Origin: Rhipidocladum racemiflorum
Lineage: Eukaryota > Streptophyta > Magnoliopsida > Poales > Poaceae
DNA: 64,000 bases
Direction: 5' to 3'
Assembly (NCBI GenBank): GCA_036346355.1
Contig: CM070581.1
Coordinates: forward strand, 43,171,849-43,235,848
Shown here: piece after piece, positions 1-10,385 of the stretch
Position numbering within the stretch: position 1 is the stretch's first letter
How the letters are laid out: every line of letters starts with the position of its first letter
Notes under the pieces: generated by a model
Seen by the model: the letters and a program-made list of their open reading frames with translations, nothing else
Told to the model about the DNA's origin: nothing
Database searches by the model: none
Position numbers and translations under genes: made by a program

Positions 1-39
1 CTATGAACCAGGGACATCGAGATCGCACCGTGTTATCTG

Positions 40-820
40 AATTCACGAGGACACACCCACCGACTTTCTCGGGCAACGCCAACCCACTAGAGGCGGACGA
101 TTGGCTTAGATCCATTGAGCGAAAACTTCATATTACCTAGTGCCATGGGAACGAGAGGGTGTTGTATGCCTCTCACCAACTTGAGGGCACAGCTGCTGAA
201 TGGTGGGAGAATTACTGCGCTACGCAGGAGAATCCCCAAGATATCACATGGGAAGAATTTACAGCTACTTTCCATCAATACCATGTGCCAGAGGGCATTA
301 TGGACTTAAAGAAAGAGGAATTTCGTTCGCTAAAGCAGGGAGGCCAGTCTGTGGCCGACTACTTGAACAAGTTTACTCAGTTGGCACGCTACGCTCCAAA
401 GGACGTGGCCACTGACAAGTCAAGGCAATCCCGCTTCTTAAAGGGATTAAACACGGGACTCCAGGTGGGGCTGATCACCCACACATTCCCAGATTTTCAA
501 GAGTTGGTTAACAAGGCTCTGATTTTGGAAGACAAGCGCCGAATCGATGACTTCCGCAAGCGCGAGATGGCGCAGCAGAGCGGGCGCTTCGATGCAGAAA
601 GGACCCGGATGGTACCACAAAGAGCCAGCTAGGTTCCAACCGAGGGGCGATGTCGCTCACCAGCGCCAAAGACAGCTGGCCTGGCAGATAATTTTCAAAC
701 ACCCGCACTCAGCAGTAACCAGACCGAAGCGATTCGCGAGATGTCCGAAGGCGCCGATACCATTGTCACGAGCCGACATTTCGCTAACAACTGTCCTAAG
801 AAGGGAGGAGTGACACGGTG
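40..820 (+). pseudogene. gag: E1 gag (capsid plus zinc-knuckle remnant), broken
   Basis: Structural protein of the retrotransposon particle. The reading frame from about 40 encodes a segment nearly identical to the gag of the nested Tekay copy (34.5-33.9 kb). It has an in-frame TAG near 139 and a frame change before 159. The frame 159-632 continues through the conserved capsid stretch (YASHQLEGTAAEWW, later QSRFLKGLN) and ends in TAG. Around 770 the residues HFANNCPKK, in another frame, are the end of a CCHC zinc knuckle; the first cysteines are no longer readable. The true start is probably left of the window. At least one stop and two frame changes make it non-functional. Confidence 0.88.
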
Positions 821-906
821 CATTTTAACCTGGAAACACCCGAACAAGACGCCGTGCAGAACGTAATCGCGGAAGTGCACAGCCAGAAACCACTCAATCC
901 GTTGCG

Positions 907-2316
907 AGGCGAGTCAATCATGTGGATCATGAAGGAGTGCAAGAAGCTGCAGATGTGGTGCTAGGTACGTTCCTAGTTAATACCGTCCCTGCTACCGTAT
1001 TGTTTGATTCGGGAGCATCGCATTCTTTTATTTCTCAAGAATTTGTGAATAAGAATGAACTGCCAATTGTGAATCTTAAGTGTACACTCTTGGTTCAATC
1101 CCCTGGATCAGAACTCAGATCCAAGGTAGGATGTTCCGGAGTGAAATTAATAATAAATGGAGTGGAGTTCCTAGCAAACTTGGTTGTACTGGGTACTCAG
1201 ACCCTAGATGTTATACTAGGGATGGACTGGTTGACCAGACATAAAGTGGTATTGGATTGCGGAAGGAGGGTAGTTTCTGTTGAAAGCCCGGATGGGAGAA
1301 AGGTGGAGTTTCAAGCCACAGCAACCAGAATCGGACAACTGGTGGTCAACAACTTGAAGGCAGTTAGTTTGGAAGAAGTGCCGATAGTAAATGAATTCCC
1401 AGATGTATTCCCAGAAGATCTACCAGGGATGCCACCGGATAGGGACATAGAGTTTGTAATTGAGCTAGTGCCTGGAACAGCACCGATAGCAAAGAGACCC
1501 TATCGGATGTCTACGGATGAGCTGATTGAAATGAAGAAGCAGATCGAGGAGCTGATGGAAAAAGGTTTTATAAGACCAAGTTCTTCGCCTTGGGGAGCAC
1601 CAGTATTGTTTGTCAAAAAGAAGGATGGAAGCTTCCGGATGTGTATAGACTATCGTGCATTGAATGATATGACGATAAAGAATAAGTACCCGCTACCTCG
1701 GATAGATGATTTGTTTGATCAGTTAAGAGGAGCAAGAGTTTTCTCTAAGATCGATCTTCGATCAGGATACCATCAACTAAAGATCAGATCTGAAGACATA
1801 CCAAAGACCGCGTTTTCTTCACGGTATGGACATTATGAGTTCACAGTAATGTCTTTTGGATTGACAAATGCACCGGCATATTTCATGAATTTGATGAATA
1901 AAGTTTTTATGGAATATCTGGATAAGTTTGTAGTAGTGTTTATTGATGATATTCTGGTATATTCCAAGACCAGAGAGGAACATGCTGAACATCTCATATT
2001 AGTGTTGGAAAAGTTAAGAGAACAACAATTATTTGCCAAGTTCAGTAAGTGTGATTTCTGGAAAAACAAAGTGGAGTTCCTCGGACATATCATGACGGCC
2101 GAAGGAGTTGCAGTAGATCCAAGTAAAGTTGAAGCAGTAGTACATTGGGAGCAGCCGAAGACGGTGACTCAAGTCAGAAGTTTTCTGGGAATGGCGGGAT
2201 ACTACCATCGATTCATAGAAGGATTCTCCACAATTGCTAAACCTCTTACGCAATTGTTGAAGAAAGAAAAAAGTTTATTTGGATGCCGGAATGTGAAAAG
2301 AGTTTCCAGGAGTTGA
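907..2316 (+). pseudogene. pol: E1 pol: protease and reverse transcriptase
   Basis: One open frame without a clear ATG, expected because pol is translated as part of a polyprotein. The aspartic protease has FDSGASHSFI near the N terminus, with catalytic D in DSG, and the later ILGMDWL motif. The linker leads to the RT, which shows KKKDGSFRMCIDYRALN, the fingers/palm segment FSKIDLRSGYHQ and the catalytic VVFIDDILVYS (the two D residues). The frame ends at 2316 just after the RT connection, where a frameshift moves the reading to the frame starting at 2283. Protease and RT motifs are intact; the break is downstream. Confidence 0.93.
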
Positions 2317-2953
2317 AAAAGAAATTGACAACGGCACCAGTATTGGTTCTACCTGATGTACATCAGAGTTTTGATATTTACTGTGATGCGTCACGTCAAG
2401 GACTCGGATGTGTGCTGATGCAGAACAGAAAAGTAATAGCTTATGCATCAAGACAGTTAAGGCCTCATGAGGAAAATTATCCGACGCATGACTTGTAGTT
2501 AGCATCTGTCGTGCATGCTCTAAAGTTGTGGCGCCATTACCTCATTGGAAACAGGTGTGAGATATACACCGACCATAAGAGTCTTAAGTATTCACCCAGT
2601 CAGACTTGAATATGAGACAAAGAAGATGGTTAGAGTTGATTAAGGATTATAATGTGGAGATACATTATCATCCAGGCAAAGCCAATGTTGTGGCTGACGC
2701 TTTAAGTCGGAAAGGTCACAGTGTTAACGCAATAATGGAAGACAGTCAAGCGGAGTTGTGCAAGGACTTTCGGAAACTAAGACTGGAAGTGGTTCCAGAA
2801 GGTTTTCTAGCCGCATTAGAAATCAAGCCAACATTGGAGGATCAGATTAAAGAAGGCCGTGAAGATGATGAGAAAATCAATCGGATCAAATCTAGGATGG
2901 AAGAAGGCCTAGCCCAAGAATACATTTGGATGATCGTGGTATCTTGTGGATGA
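2283..2953 (+). pseudogene. pol: E1 pol: RNase H, broken
   Basis: Continues the RT in a shifted frame. FDIYCDASRQGLG carries the first catalytic aspartate of RNase H. The ASRQLRPHEENYPTHDL segment is followed by a TAG near 2497. Beyond a second frame break the conserved tail reads NMRQRRWLELIKDYNVEIHYHPGK..VADALSR from about 2606. It degrades the RNA of RNA-DNA hybrids during reverse transcription. Two stops or frame breaks inside about 120 bases near the catalytic region show it is dead. The linker to integrase (2700-2953) is in frame but ends early. Confidence 0.87.
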
Positions 2954-2965
2954 AGGAACGTATTT

Positions 2966-3838
2966 GTGTACCGACAAGAAAGAGTCAAGCGATTGATACT
3001 GGAACAAGCTCATGATTCCAAGTACTCAATTCACCCGGGAAGTACAAAGATGTACCAGGATCTGAAGGAAAGGTTTTGGTGGCCGAGTATGAAGAGAGAA
3101 GTCACAGAATATGTTGCATTATGTGATGTATGTCAGCGAGTCAAAGCTATGCATCAGAGGCCAGCAGGGCTGTTGCAACCCCTGAAGATTCCGAAATGGA
3201 AGTGGGAGGAGATCGGTATGGATTTCATTACCGGTTTGCCTAGAACACAAGCCGGTTATGATTCCATATGGGTTATAGTGGATCGACTAACCAAAGTTGC
3301 ACACTTCATACCGGTAAAGACAACTTATTCAGGAGACCGATTGGCAAAACTATATATGTCCAGAATTGTTTGTCTACACGGTGTGCCGAAGAAGATAGTG
3401 TCAGACAGAGGTACCCAATTCACCTCGAGGTTCTGGGGTAAGCTACATGAAGCTTTGGGGACACGATTGAACTTCAGTACCGCATATCACCCGCAAACAG
3501 ATGGTCAGACTGAAAGGGTCAATCAGATACTTGAAGATATGCTCAGAGCCTGTGCATTGGCATATGCGACATCATGGGATAAATGTTTGCCCTATGCGGA
3601 ATTCAGTTATAATAACAGCTATCAAGCTAGTCTGCAGATGTCACCTTTTGAAGCTTTATACGGAAGACCTTGCCGAACACCATTACATTGGAATGAAATT
3701 GGTGAACATCAAGTGGTTGGACCGGACATTCTGCAAGAAGCCGAAGAAAAGATAGCAATAATCAGGGAAAGACTGAAGATTGCTCGCCTAGACAGAAGAG
3801 CTATGCGCATAAATGCATTTAAGGGATTTAAGCTTTAA
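2966..3838 (+). pseudogene. pol: E1 pol: integrase zinc finger and catalytic core
   Basis: Integrase inserts the cDNA into the host genome. The N-terminal HHCC zinc finger is visible (H in QAHDSKYSIHPG, then CDVCQ). The catalytic D, D, E triad is seen as GMDFITGLP, IVSDRGTQF and DGQTERVNQ. The core continues to FEALYGRPCRTPLHW and then a coiled segment. The frame ends at 3838, overlapping the next frame by 26 bases, so one frameshift separates the core from the C-terminal domain. Motif residues themselves are intact. Confidence 0.93.
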
Positions 3839-4262
3839 ACCTGAAGACTATGTATATCTCAGGGTAACACCACTTAAGGGAGTCCGAAGGTTTCACGCAA
3901 AAGGGAAACTTGCACCGAGATATGTGGGACCCTTCAAAATCCTAAGCCGAAGAGGCGAAGTAGCCTATCAGTTGAAATTGCCACAGTCTTTGGCTGGAGT
4001 GCATGACGTCTTTCACGTCTCCCAGCTGAAGAAGTGTTTGCGAGTACCCGAGGAACAAGCACCGTTGGAGGACATTGATCTACAAGAAGACCTGACCTAC
4101 AAGGAACATCCGGTGAAGGTCCTCGACACCAAGGATCGCAAGACGAGGAACAAGTCAACGCTGTTTTTCAGAGTGCAGTGGAGTAACCACTCCGAAAGCG
4201 AAGCGACCAGGGAGCGCGACGAGGACTTGAAGAAGGAGTTCCCTAACCTTTTCTCTAGCTAG
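3813..4262 (+). pseudogene. pol: E1 pol: integrase C-terminal domain and chromodomain-like tail
   Basis: Contains the GPFKIL..GEVAYQLKLP segment (the GPY/F module of chromovirus integrases) and HDVFHVSQLKKCL. A terminal stretch with FFRVQWSNHSESEATRERDEDL resembles the C-terminal chromodomain of Tekay-type elements, which targets insertion to heterochromatin. The stop codon lies 3 bases before the hairpin that precedes the polypurine tract. Ordinary length for the family; only the upstream frameshift detaches it from pol. Confidence 0.9.
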
Positions 4263-4265
4263 CTC

Positions 4266-4302
4266 GAATCTCGGGGACGAGATTCTGTTAAGGGGGGAGG
4301 TT
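4266..4302 (+). other. E1 GGGA-loop hairpin and polypurine tract
   Basis: An 8-bp stem (GAATCTCG / CGAGATTC, 4266-4285) closes a GGGA loop, directly followed by the polypurine tract AAGGGGGGAGG (4290-4300), two T residues and the LTR start. The tract primes plus-strand DNA synthesis. The hairpin is not needed for the textbook role, but it recurs in the nested Tekay and in LARDs B and C. Confidence 0.85.
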
Positions 4303-5166
4303 TGTAACATCCCAAAAATTTGCCTCTAATATATTTAGTGTGTTTCTTGGTTTATTTGAATTTTTTAGAAATTATTTAAAGTCTTCGCGGTTAATTCGGA
4401 TTCAAGTCTATTGAAATAAACACGTTAAATAAAGATCCGGTGTTTTCGAATAAGCATAACAATTAAAATTTCATTGATAATTAAGATAATTGGTAGACGA
4501 GAGTGTTCGCTTCAATTATTTTTGAAAAACGTGTTATATAGCTGAAGTGGTTGATTTTATAGAAAGCTGTGCATGCGTTTGATTCACTAAAAGAATTTTT
4601 TTTTTCGAAAAATCTACACGTCGAAAAATTATGAAACCAACTTTGTTAAATTCTAATTAATCTCTAGTATTTAGTGATTTTTTTTGAACCTTTTTACTAT
4701 TTTAATCTAAATCCGTTTCGGCGACGTGTACGTGTGTGTTTATATACATGTGTATACGTAATGTATATGTATATTTGGAGGAGCTGTCGCACGCCAGGTT
4801 AGTGGGTCCGTTTCCACACAACATTATTAGCAATTAGAAGTGTTAGCCGATTGCTAGCTTTATGCCTGTTCAGCTGGTTTCCAATTCTTTAGTGTAGCCG
4901 TTTCCCATGCATGTGTTTCTATTGGAGTTGGTGGTGCATGGGGAGTAGTGGGTAATTAAGTTCAGCCGTTTGCATTTTTTGCATGGCGTCTCCTCGATCT
5001 CCAGCCGTTCCCATAGTATTGCATGCTTGCTCTCTCGTTACTAAGCGATTGAACTCCACACGCATGCATTTCAATTAATTCCTTCAGCCGTACTACTTTC
5101 CACTCGTGTGCATGCATATGAGTCCTGCTAACCTCTTTCCATTCGCCTTCCTCTAGAAGCTATTAG

Positions 5167-5178
5167 CTATATATATAC
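5167..5178 (+). promoter_or_regulatory. E1 LTR TATA box
   Basis: CTATATATATAC followed by a pyrimidine-rich stretch (CTCTCTCCATTGCTCC...), the arrangement of a plant core promoter. It would start the genomic RNA in the LTR. Position is by inspection only. Confidence 0.55.
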
Positions 5179-6482
5179 CTCTCTCCATTGCTCCATTCCA
5201 TTTTTCCATATCTCATACCAACTGCCTCCCTGCCATTTCCCTGATTTGACGTCGCCACCGTGTACCGCTGCCGTGTCGACTCAGCTGACCGCCTAGCCGC
5301 GGCTGCCCGTCCGGCCGACCGTGTGCTGCCCTCATCGCCGCCGCCACCGTCTACGTCACGAGCGCACCTTCTGGCCACGCCGCCTTCTTCTTACGCCCAA
5401 CGAATTGCGACGCTGCTTCGCGTCGTCCGGTAGTTCTCCTTATTTTCTTTTATGCACGCTCTATCTATATCAATCAATTAATCTTGTCCGCCTGTATTGA
5501 TGCATGTATACATGTGTTAGGCTTATATGGTTTTTCTATATGTGTGTACTGTGGATGGTAGATGTATATGTATTTTCACGTATATATATATATATATAGA
5601 TAGTTTAGTCGGTTGAACGTATATTTTTGGCCGAATCGATGTATATATATACTTGGTCAAATCGCGTGTAGAAATAGCCGCGCGTAGATATAGTCGGTTG
5701 ACACAAATATCGTAGAACTTGTTTCGGCACTCTCTGTTGCTTAACGCTAGTTGCATGAATATGGTATTGTGTGCCTGTTGCCATATATATATCTACCATG
5801 CTGTTTTTCCGCGTAGCACGCACGTATAGCCGTAGTCGCCGTCATTGCCGTAGCCGTCGTCGCCGCTGACTCATTCTGGCTAACTGTGTTCGCTGCCGCC
5901 GTCGCTGTCTCCGGCCGACTGCGCTCGCTGTCCCGCGATGATCGTCTGGCCGATTCGCAAGTATAAATTTCCTATATACATTTATACGGTCGTATTAGGA
6001 AGTATACACATCTAAATAAAAAAATTAATTTGCGCCTCGGTATTTCACGTAACCCAGCCGAACTAGAAGCATATGTGTATACGCCATGAACAGTAGCATG
6101 CTAGAAAACTAGAAATTTAGTTTGTACATGCACTTTTCTGGAAATTGCGAAATTTGTTATTTTCGCTACGATTATGTTTTAAGTCCAAACTGCAGGCAAC
6201 AAATTTTGTAAATTAGTAAATATTAATACATTTCTACAGTATTTTTACTGGAATTTTATAAACAAATTTATACTATTAAATTATTTGCGGAAAGTCCAAA
6301 ATTATGAATTTTGTATCTCTTAAACTATACGTCCGAAAATGTCGAAATAAATTTTATAAATCTTATAAAATGCCAACGTAATTATCTGGAAGTTTTCGCG
6401 AAATTACGCATTAGTTTGATTTGCGGTATTTCCTGAATGTGTGTTTATTCGTTGTTTTTGGATGTTTTTCTACTATACGTAG

Positions 6483-7847
6483 ACGTTGAGCTGTGCGAGG
6501 GTGTTGAAGAAGACCAATCTCAAGTGTTGGACCAAGAACATCAACTGTTTGAAGGCAAGTCATGCTTTGACCATTTTGCCCCTAGCATTTTAAATAATAT
6601 TTTGATTCAAGGTATGCATGATTATGTGACTAAATAATTAAGTTGAATTTGGGAAAACTAGTTAAATGCCATAATTGTTAATTCCAACCTTGTATTATGA
6701 ATTGTATGCCATGTATCACTTTTGTCACCCTAGGTTTGGAAATTTAATATGTTGGATGCTATGTATGTGCCAACACGGAAGGCTAGACCGTGACTAGTTG
6801 CTTAGCAATGCTTGCGCTGATGATATTTCCAAAACAGCAAAATAATCTTGACTAATGATGAATGAACTGATTTTGGAATGCTAAGTGTGAGCTTGTCACG
6901 GATTGACATGAAGTGTAGGTACCTTCGTGGTTCTACACGGTAACTGAAAATACTGTTGGCATGCGTTGCACAATAGATGAACAAGGGTGGTATTAATTTA
7001 GCCGGGGCAAGTGGTAAGAGGCTTTATGCCAGGTGGGCATTCGTGGCACTGATAATTAATAAACGGCCTTCGTGTCCGTGGGATGACTGTTGTGAGTTAT
7101 TTGGGTCAGGGATGAGTGATGAATGTCTTGCCCTGGACAGTTAAGGACTTAACCTTGCAAGCCTTTGAACTGAGTATTCCGTACAACCACATGGCTGAGG
7201 TGGGACAGTCTTAGTCTAGTAAGTTTCCAAAGTCTTACCTTTGATACCTCAGGGTGGCAGTTACGTCGGGGTAACTGTATGGGGGAGCGTACTGGGGCTT
7301 CGTGCCAGGTACCCTGTCCAACGGTGTTTGTCGGTCCTACACTTTGTCCTTCGTGGGGAAAGTAGTAGTGAAGGCAAAACCGGCGAGGGTCATCGGTGTA
7401 GATGGAAGTTTCCGAAAAGCTTCGTTACGGTTGATCGCCTTTGTGGTGTGAGACTGTATCATGTGGGGAAAGTGTACAACCTCTGCAGAGTGTATCAATC
7501 TATTTGAATAGCCGAGTCCACTGTGATCGACAAAGCTCAGGGATTACAGTCAAGGGTTAGATCTTCTGAAAATAAAATGTGGAATTGGGTGGCTTCGTGC
7601 CGATGAAGAATTTGACTAGGGCTTTGTGCCAAACCACTGATGAAAGACTTTGAAATTCATATTATAGTATGGTTTTATCAATTTGAATCTAGTATGAGTA
7701 TTTGAAAGTAAAATGCTGTTTTATGCAAAAGAACCAAATGAACCTATCCTTTGGAATAAACTTGCATATAGTTATTAGACATGCACTTCTGTGCATGACT
7801 TGTTGAGTATGTTGTATACTCACCCTTGCAAACCAAAAACAAATCAG
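6483..7847 (+). other. Predicted leader micro-exon and GC-AG intron in E1 LTR
   Basis: An AG acceptor (TACGTAG) precedes a 72-base segment starting ACGTTGA that ends GAAG, followed by GCAAGT at 6555, a perfect GC-type 5' splice site. The matching acceptor AATCAG ends at 7847. 25 bases upstream is the A of CTCAC, inside a 7-bp hairpin (7804-7822: TGAGTAT, loop GTTGT, ATACTCA). The same layout recurs in other LTR families of the window. Splicing itself is inference. Confidence 0.5.
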
Positions 7848-8201
7848 AAGAAGAGTCAATGCCTATGTGGGAAGAGGAGTACAACGACGGCCAGGACAAT
7901 TAAGGGATCATCCGCACTCAAGTTGCCTTTGGGAAGATGGAGCCACAAGACTATCTTTTATATCCGCTGTTTTGCTTCTAAACTGTTATTTATGTTTTAT
8001 TTGAGTAAGCCCTGCGTGGCTAAAGTATGTAAGAGACCATAGGGTCATGCCACAATTACTCTGATTATATGAAATGCTTAATTATGTTTATCGTGGGGTA
8101 TGGATGTGATATGCAGCACTGTTTGTCTGTGTGTACTAGCGAGATCCTGGACTAGTACAGATTACACAGAGGGTCCAGGTTTGCATATTCGGGTCTCGAC
8201 A

Positions 8202-8603
8202 TGCAATCAAGGAATGAGCTATAAAATATAAGTGATGCACCAAAAGCTCTATTGCACAAGTCGTACAGAGACGCTAACTTATTACTTGGAGAATGTAGAA
8301 AGGGCACAATATTGCTCACTAATTAACAAATTGCACAGTATAAAAAGTAACGAACACAAATTAGGGTTTTGCTCAATGTAGTGCGACTGGCCACAATTTT
8401 CTTTTTCTTTTCCATCTTTTTTTTTGGCCTTTTGGCTCTTTCTCTTTTCTTTCTTTTGGTGACTTTTGGCCAACACTAGTATGAACAAAGTTTTGGAATC
8501 CCTAACTCGGTGTCACAAGATAATATGATATGATAACGGAAGATTATGCAATGTATCAAGTAGAGCAGCCCTAAGCAATATCAACAAGCTAGTCTCAAAT
8601 AGG
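8202..8603. other. Unassigned segment between E1 and LARD B
   Basis: AT-rich, with a pyrimidine tract (8397-8460) and no supported ORF or terminal repeat. It begins right after the E1 LTR and ends where the 5'-truncated B LTR starts. It could be old host DNA or the edge of another element; I recognise nothing in it. Confidence 0.5.
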
Positions 8604-10371
8604 ATCGACGAGGAGATCCGGCGGGATTCGAGCGAGGAAGGAGATCGCGCGAACCGGGAGGAGATCTATTGGGTTTTCGTGCGTTGGGCAAAGGTATGGC
8701 CATGGGAATCCTTGGGTTTGGTCTAGGTACTGTTCTAAGGGTGTTTATCAAGTTTTTAGATCAATTGGTGGTACTGGAATTGAGTAGATTGAAATAGATC
8801 TAGAAGTTGCCACGTTCTCTGTTTCGGGCAGCATGAGCAGTCGACCTAGGGTTCGGTTTTTCACAAAATTAGAGTCGGAATCTGGTCGTACGGACGTTGA
8901 AGAAGTTGTAGATAATTTCGTTATCTTTCCGTGGACATAAATAAATTTAAATACCGCCCAGCCGTTTGAAAGTTATGGCTGTTTTACCGAGCGTGTTAAA
9001 ATCTGTGACGTGATTGGAACAGATCACGGTATTTTGTAGATTAAACAACTTTAGAGTCCGAATTAGTCTTTCCCTATACCTAGAAAAAGTTGGGAAATTT
9101 CCTAAGCTATGCGTGGATGTACTCGTTTAATTGATTCGGAGTTTTGGAACCCGAGTTATGCCTTTTGGAAGGCTACTGTCCCGACGGGATATAACCTCTG
9201 TTTTTAGGTTTTGCTAGTAGTTGGCAATGTCGGGGTAGATGAGGATTTGCGTACTGTTTTGTGGACATGATTGTGAGTGTGTGATACCTATGTGCAGGTG
9301 GTGCAACCCCGGGAGTGCCTTCTACTTCCCGCCAATCCGTTGCCCGTGGTTGAGGCAAGTGTGTTGTGATGGATAGCGAGTTGTAGGTTGCTTGTTGAGA
9401 ATAGATGGAATTGGCTACATGATATATGATCACTTGCCATGCTTTTATGATTGCCAATGATATGATGAGCATGTTTATTATGTTATGATGCCATTTGTTA
9501 ATATGTGAGTTAAACATGATGTTGGCATAATTACATACATGACATGTTACATGGCCCGGGCGGTGAGAAAGTCATATCTAATCCGGGAAGGTCGGTGAGA
9601 AAGATATGACTAATCCGGAGAGCCAATGAGTAAGTCCTACATCGTGATTCCATTCACCGCGGTGAACAGAAGCGAGGAGTAGGCACCCTCCATCTTCGGG
9701 ATGGGAGGGGGGGGAGGGTGCACACCGACGGGTGGGTACTCAACCATACCGGTATCAGTTTCCAAGGAGACATGAGCATTGCATTGCATTGCATACACAA
9801 TGATGATGATAATGTTAAGTGTTCATGAATGAGATGATACACATGATGTGAGATTTTATTGCCATGTTATTGTTCTTGTTGTCCATTGCAATATGCTTGC
9901 TGAGTTTCGAACTCACGCTTGTGTTTTCTTGTTGTTTTAGGTACCATGAGATCGGCATGCTGGGAAGGGAAATAGTCACACTCCCACACGTAGCTTCACT
10001 CTTTTGATTTCACAAGTCATTCAATTAGTGTTGATAATAAATTTGCGTGTGATGGTTATTGCTTTAAGGCTTAGCTTTGCCAAATGAGAGTCTTTTGGTT
10101 CGTTTGACTCTTGGAGACATTATGTGGTTGAAACTAGACGTTTATTGTTGCTAAGTCATGAATTATTGCTGTTTTTAGTTGTCTCTCATATTCTATATAT
10201 TGCTATACTGTTGTTGCTCCTTCGAATCATGTTAAAACAAAGGAGATGCTGCCGAAATCTCGGTTTTTAGCATGTGCGCCTTTGCTGGAATTTATGTTTA
10301 AATGTGGTATTTAGATGTTGTTTAGCTTATGTTTGGTAGCATTCAGGCATATTCAATGCTGAGGTGTTACA
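8604..10371 (+). repeat. LARD B 5' LTR, truncated at its 5' end
   Basis: Begins abruptly at a position equal to about 15015 of the 3' LTR, so roughly 456 bases of U3 are missing. It ends GAGGTGTTACA immediately before the primer site. It contains the sequence around 9400-9430 that in the 3' copy is split by the Tat insertion, which proves that insertion. Confidence 0.92.
9298..9940 (+). other. Predicted micro-exon and GC-AG intron in LARD B LTR
   Basis: Acceptor TGTGCAG ends at 9297. A 57-base segment follows and ends TTGAG before GCAAGT (9355-9360). The predicted acceptor TTGTTTTAG ends at 9940, 25 bases after the A of CTCAC, which sits in a hairpin (9901-9915: TGAGTT, loop TCG, AACTCA). 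The 3' LTR has the same signals at 15765-15770 and 53001-53041. Confidence 0.5.
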
Positions 10372-10373
10372 GT

Positions 10374-10385
10374 TGGTATCAGAGC
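10374..10385 (+). other. LARD B primer-binding site (tRNA-iMet)
   Basis: TGGTATCAGAGC, complementary to the 3' end of initiator methionine tRNA, starts two bases after the LTR end. It primes minus-strand cDNA synthesis. Confidence 0.93.

Larger units (their letters stand above)
1..8201 (+). mobile_element. Tekay-like Ty3/gypsy chromovirus E1, 3' part
   Basis: Internal gag-pol region (1-4302) followed by a complete 3' LTR (4303-8201). The 5' LTR and primer site lie outside the window. Domain order is gag, protease, RT, RNase H, integrase, chromodomain-like tail, which is the order of plant chromoviruses; the sequence style matches the Tekay/Del lineage. The polypurine tract precedes an LTR that starts TGTAACATCC and ends CTCGACA. 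Gag and pol carry several stops and frameshifts, so this copy is not autonomous. It is a different subfamily from the nested Tekay copies, whose LTRs start TGTAACACCCC and are about 3.4-3.5 kb instead of 3.9 kb. Confidence 0.93.
4303..8201 (+). repeat. E1 3' LTR (3.9 kb)
   Basis: Starts TGTAACATCCC right after the polypurine tract and ends GGGTCTCGACA, the same type of end as the other Tekay LTRs (...CCCGACA). The following 5 bp (TGCAA) would be one target-site copy; the other is outside the window. It contains a TATA box (5167), a CT-rich leader, and the micro-exon/GC-donor layout described separately. No ORF inside looks real. A run of TA dinucleotides occurs at 5581-5598. Confidence 0.9.

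Noticed and set aside
5581..5598. TA dinucleotide run as a functional promoter
   Set aside because: It lies about 400 bases after the better placed TATA box at 5167 and looks like a simple microsatellite.
7241..7507. 88-codon ORF in the E1 LTR
   Set aside because: Starts and ends in LTR sequence; the homologous region of the solo LTR (21.9-22.2 kb) is not open in that frame.
10374..10385. tRNA gene fragment
   Set aside because: Only the 12 bases complementary to a tRNA end, placed right after an LTR; it is a primer-binding site.
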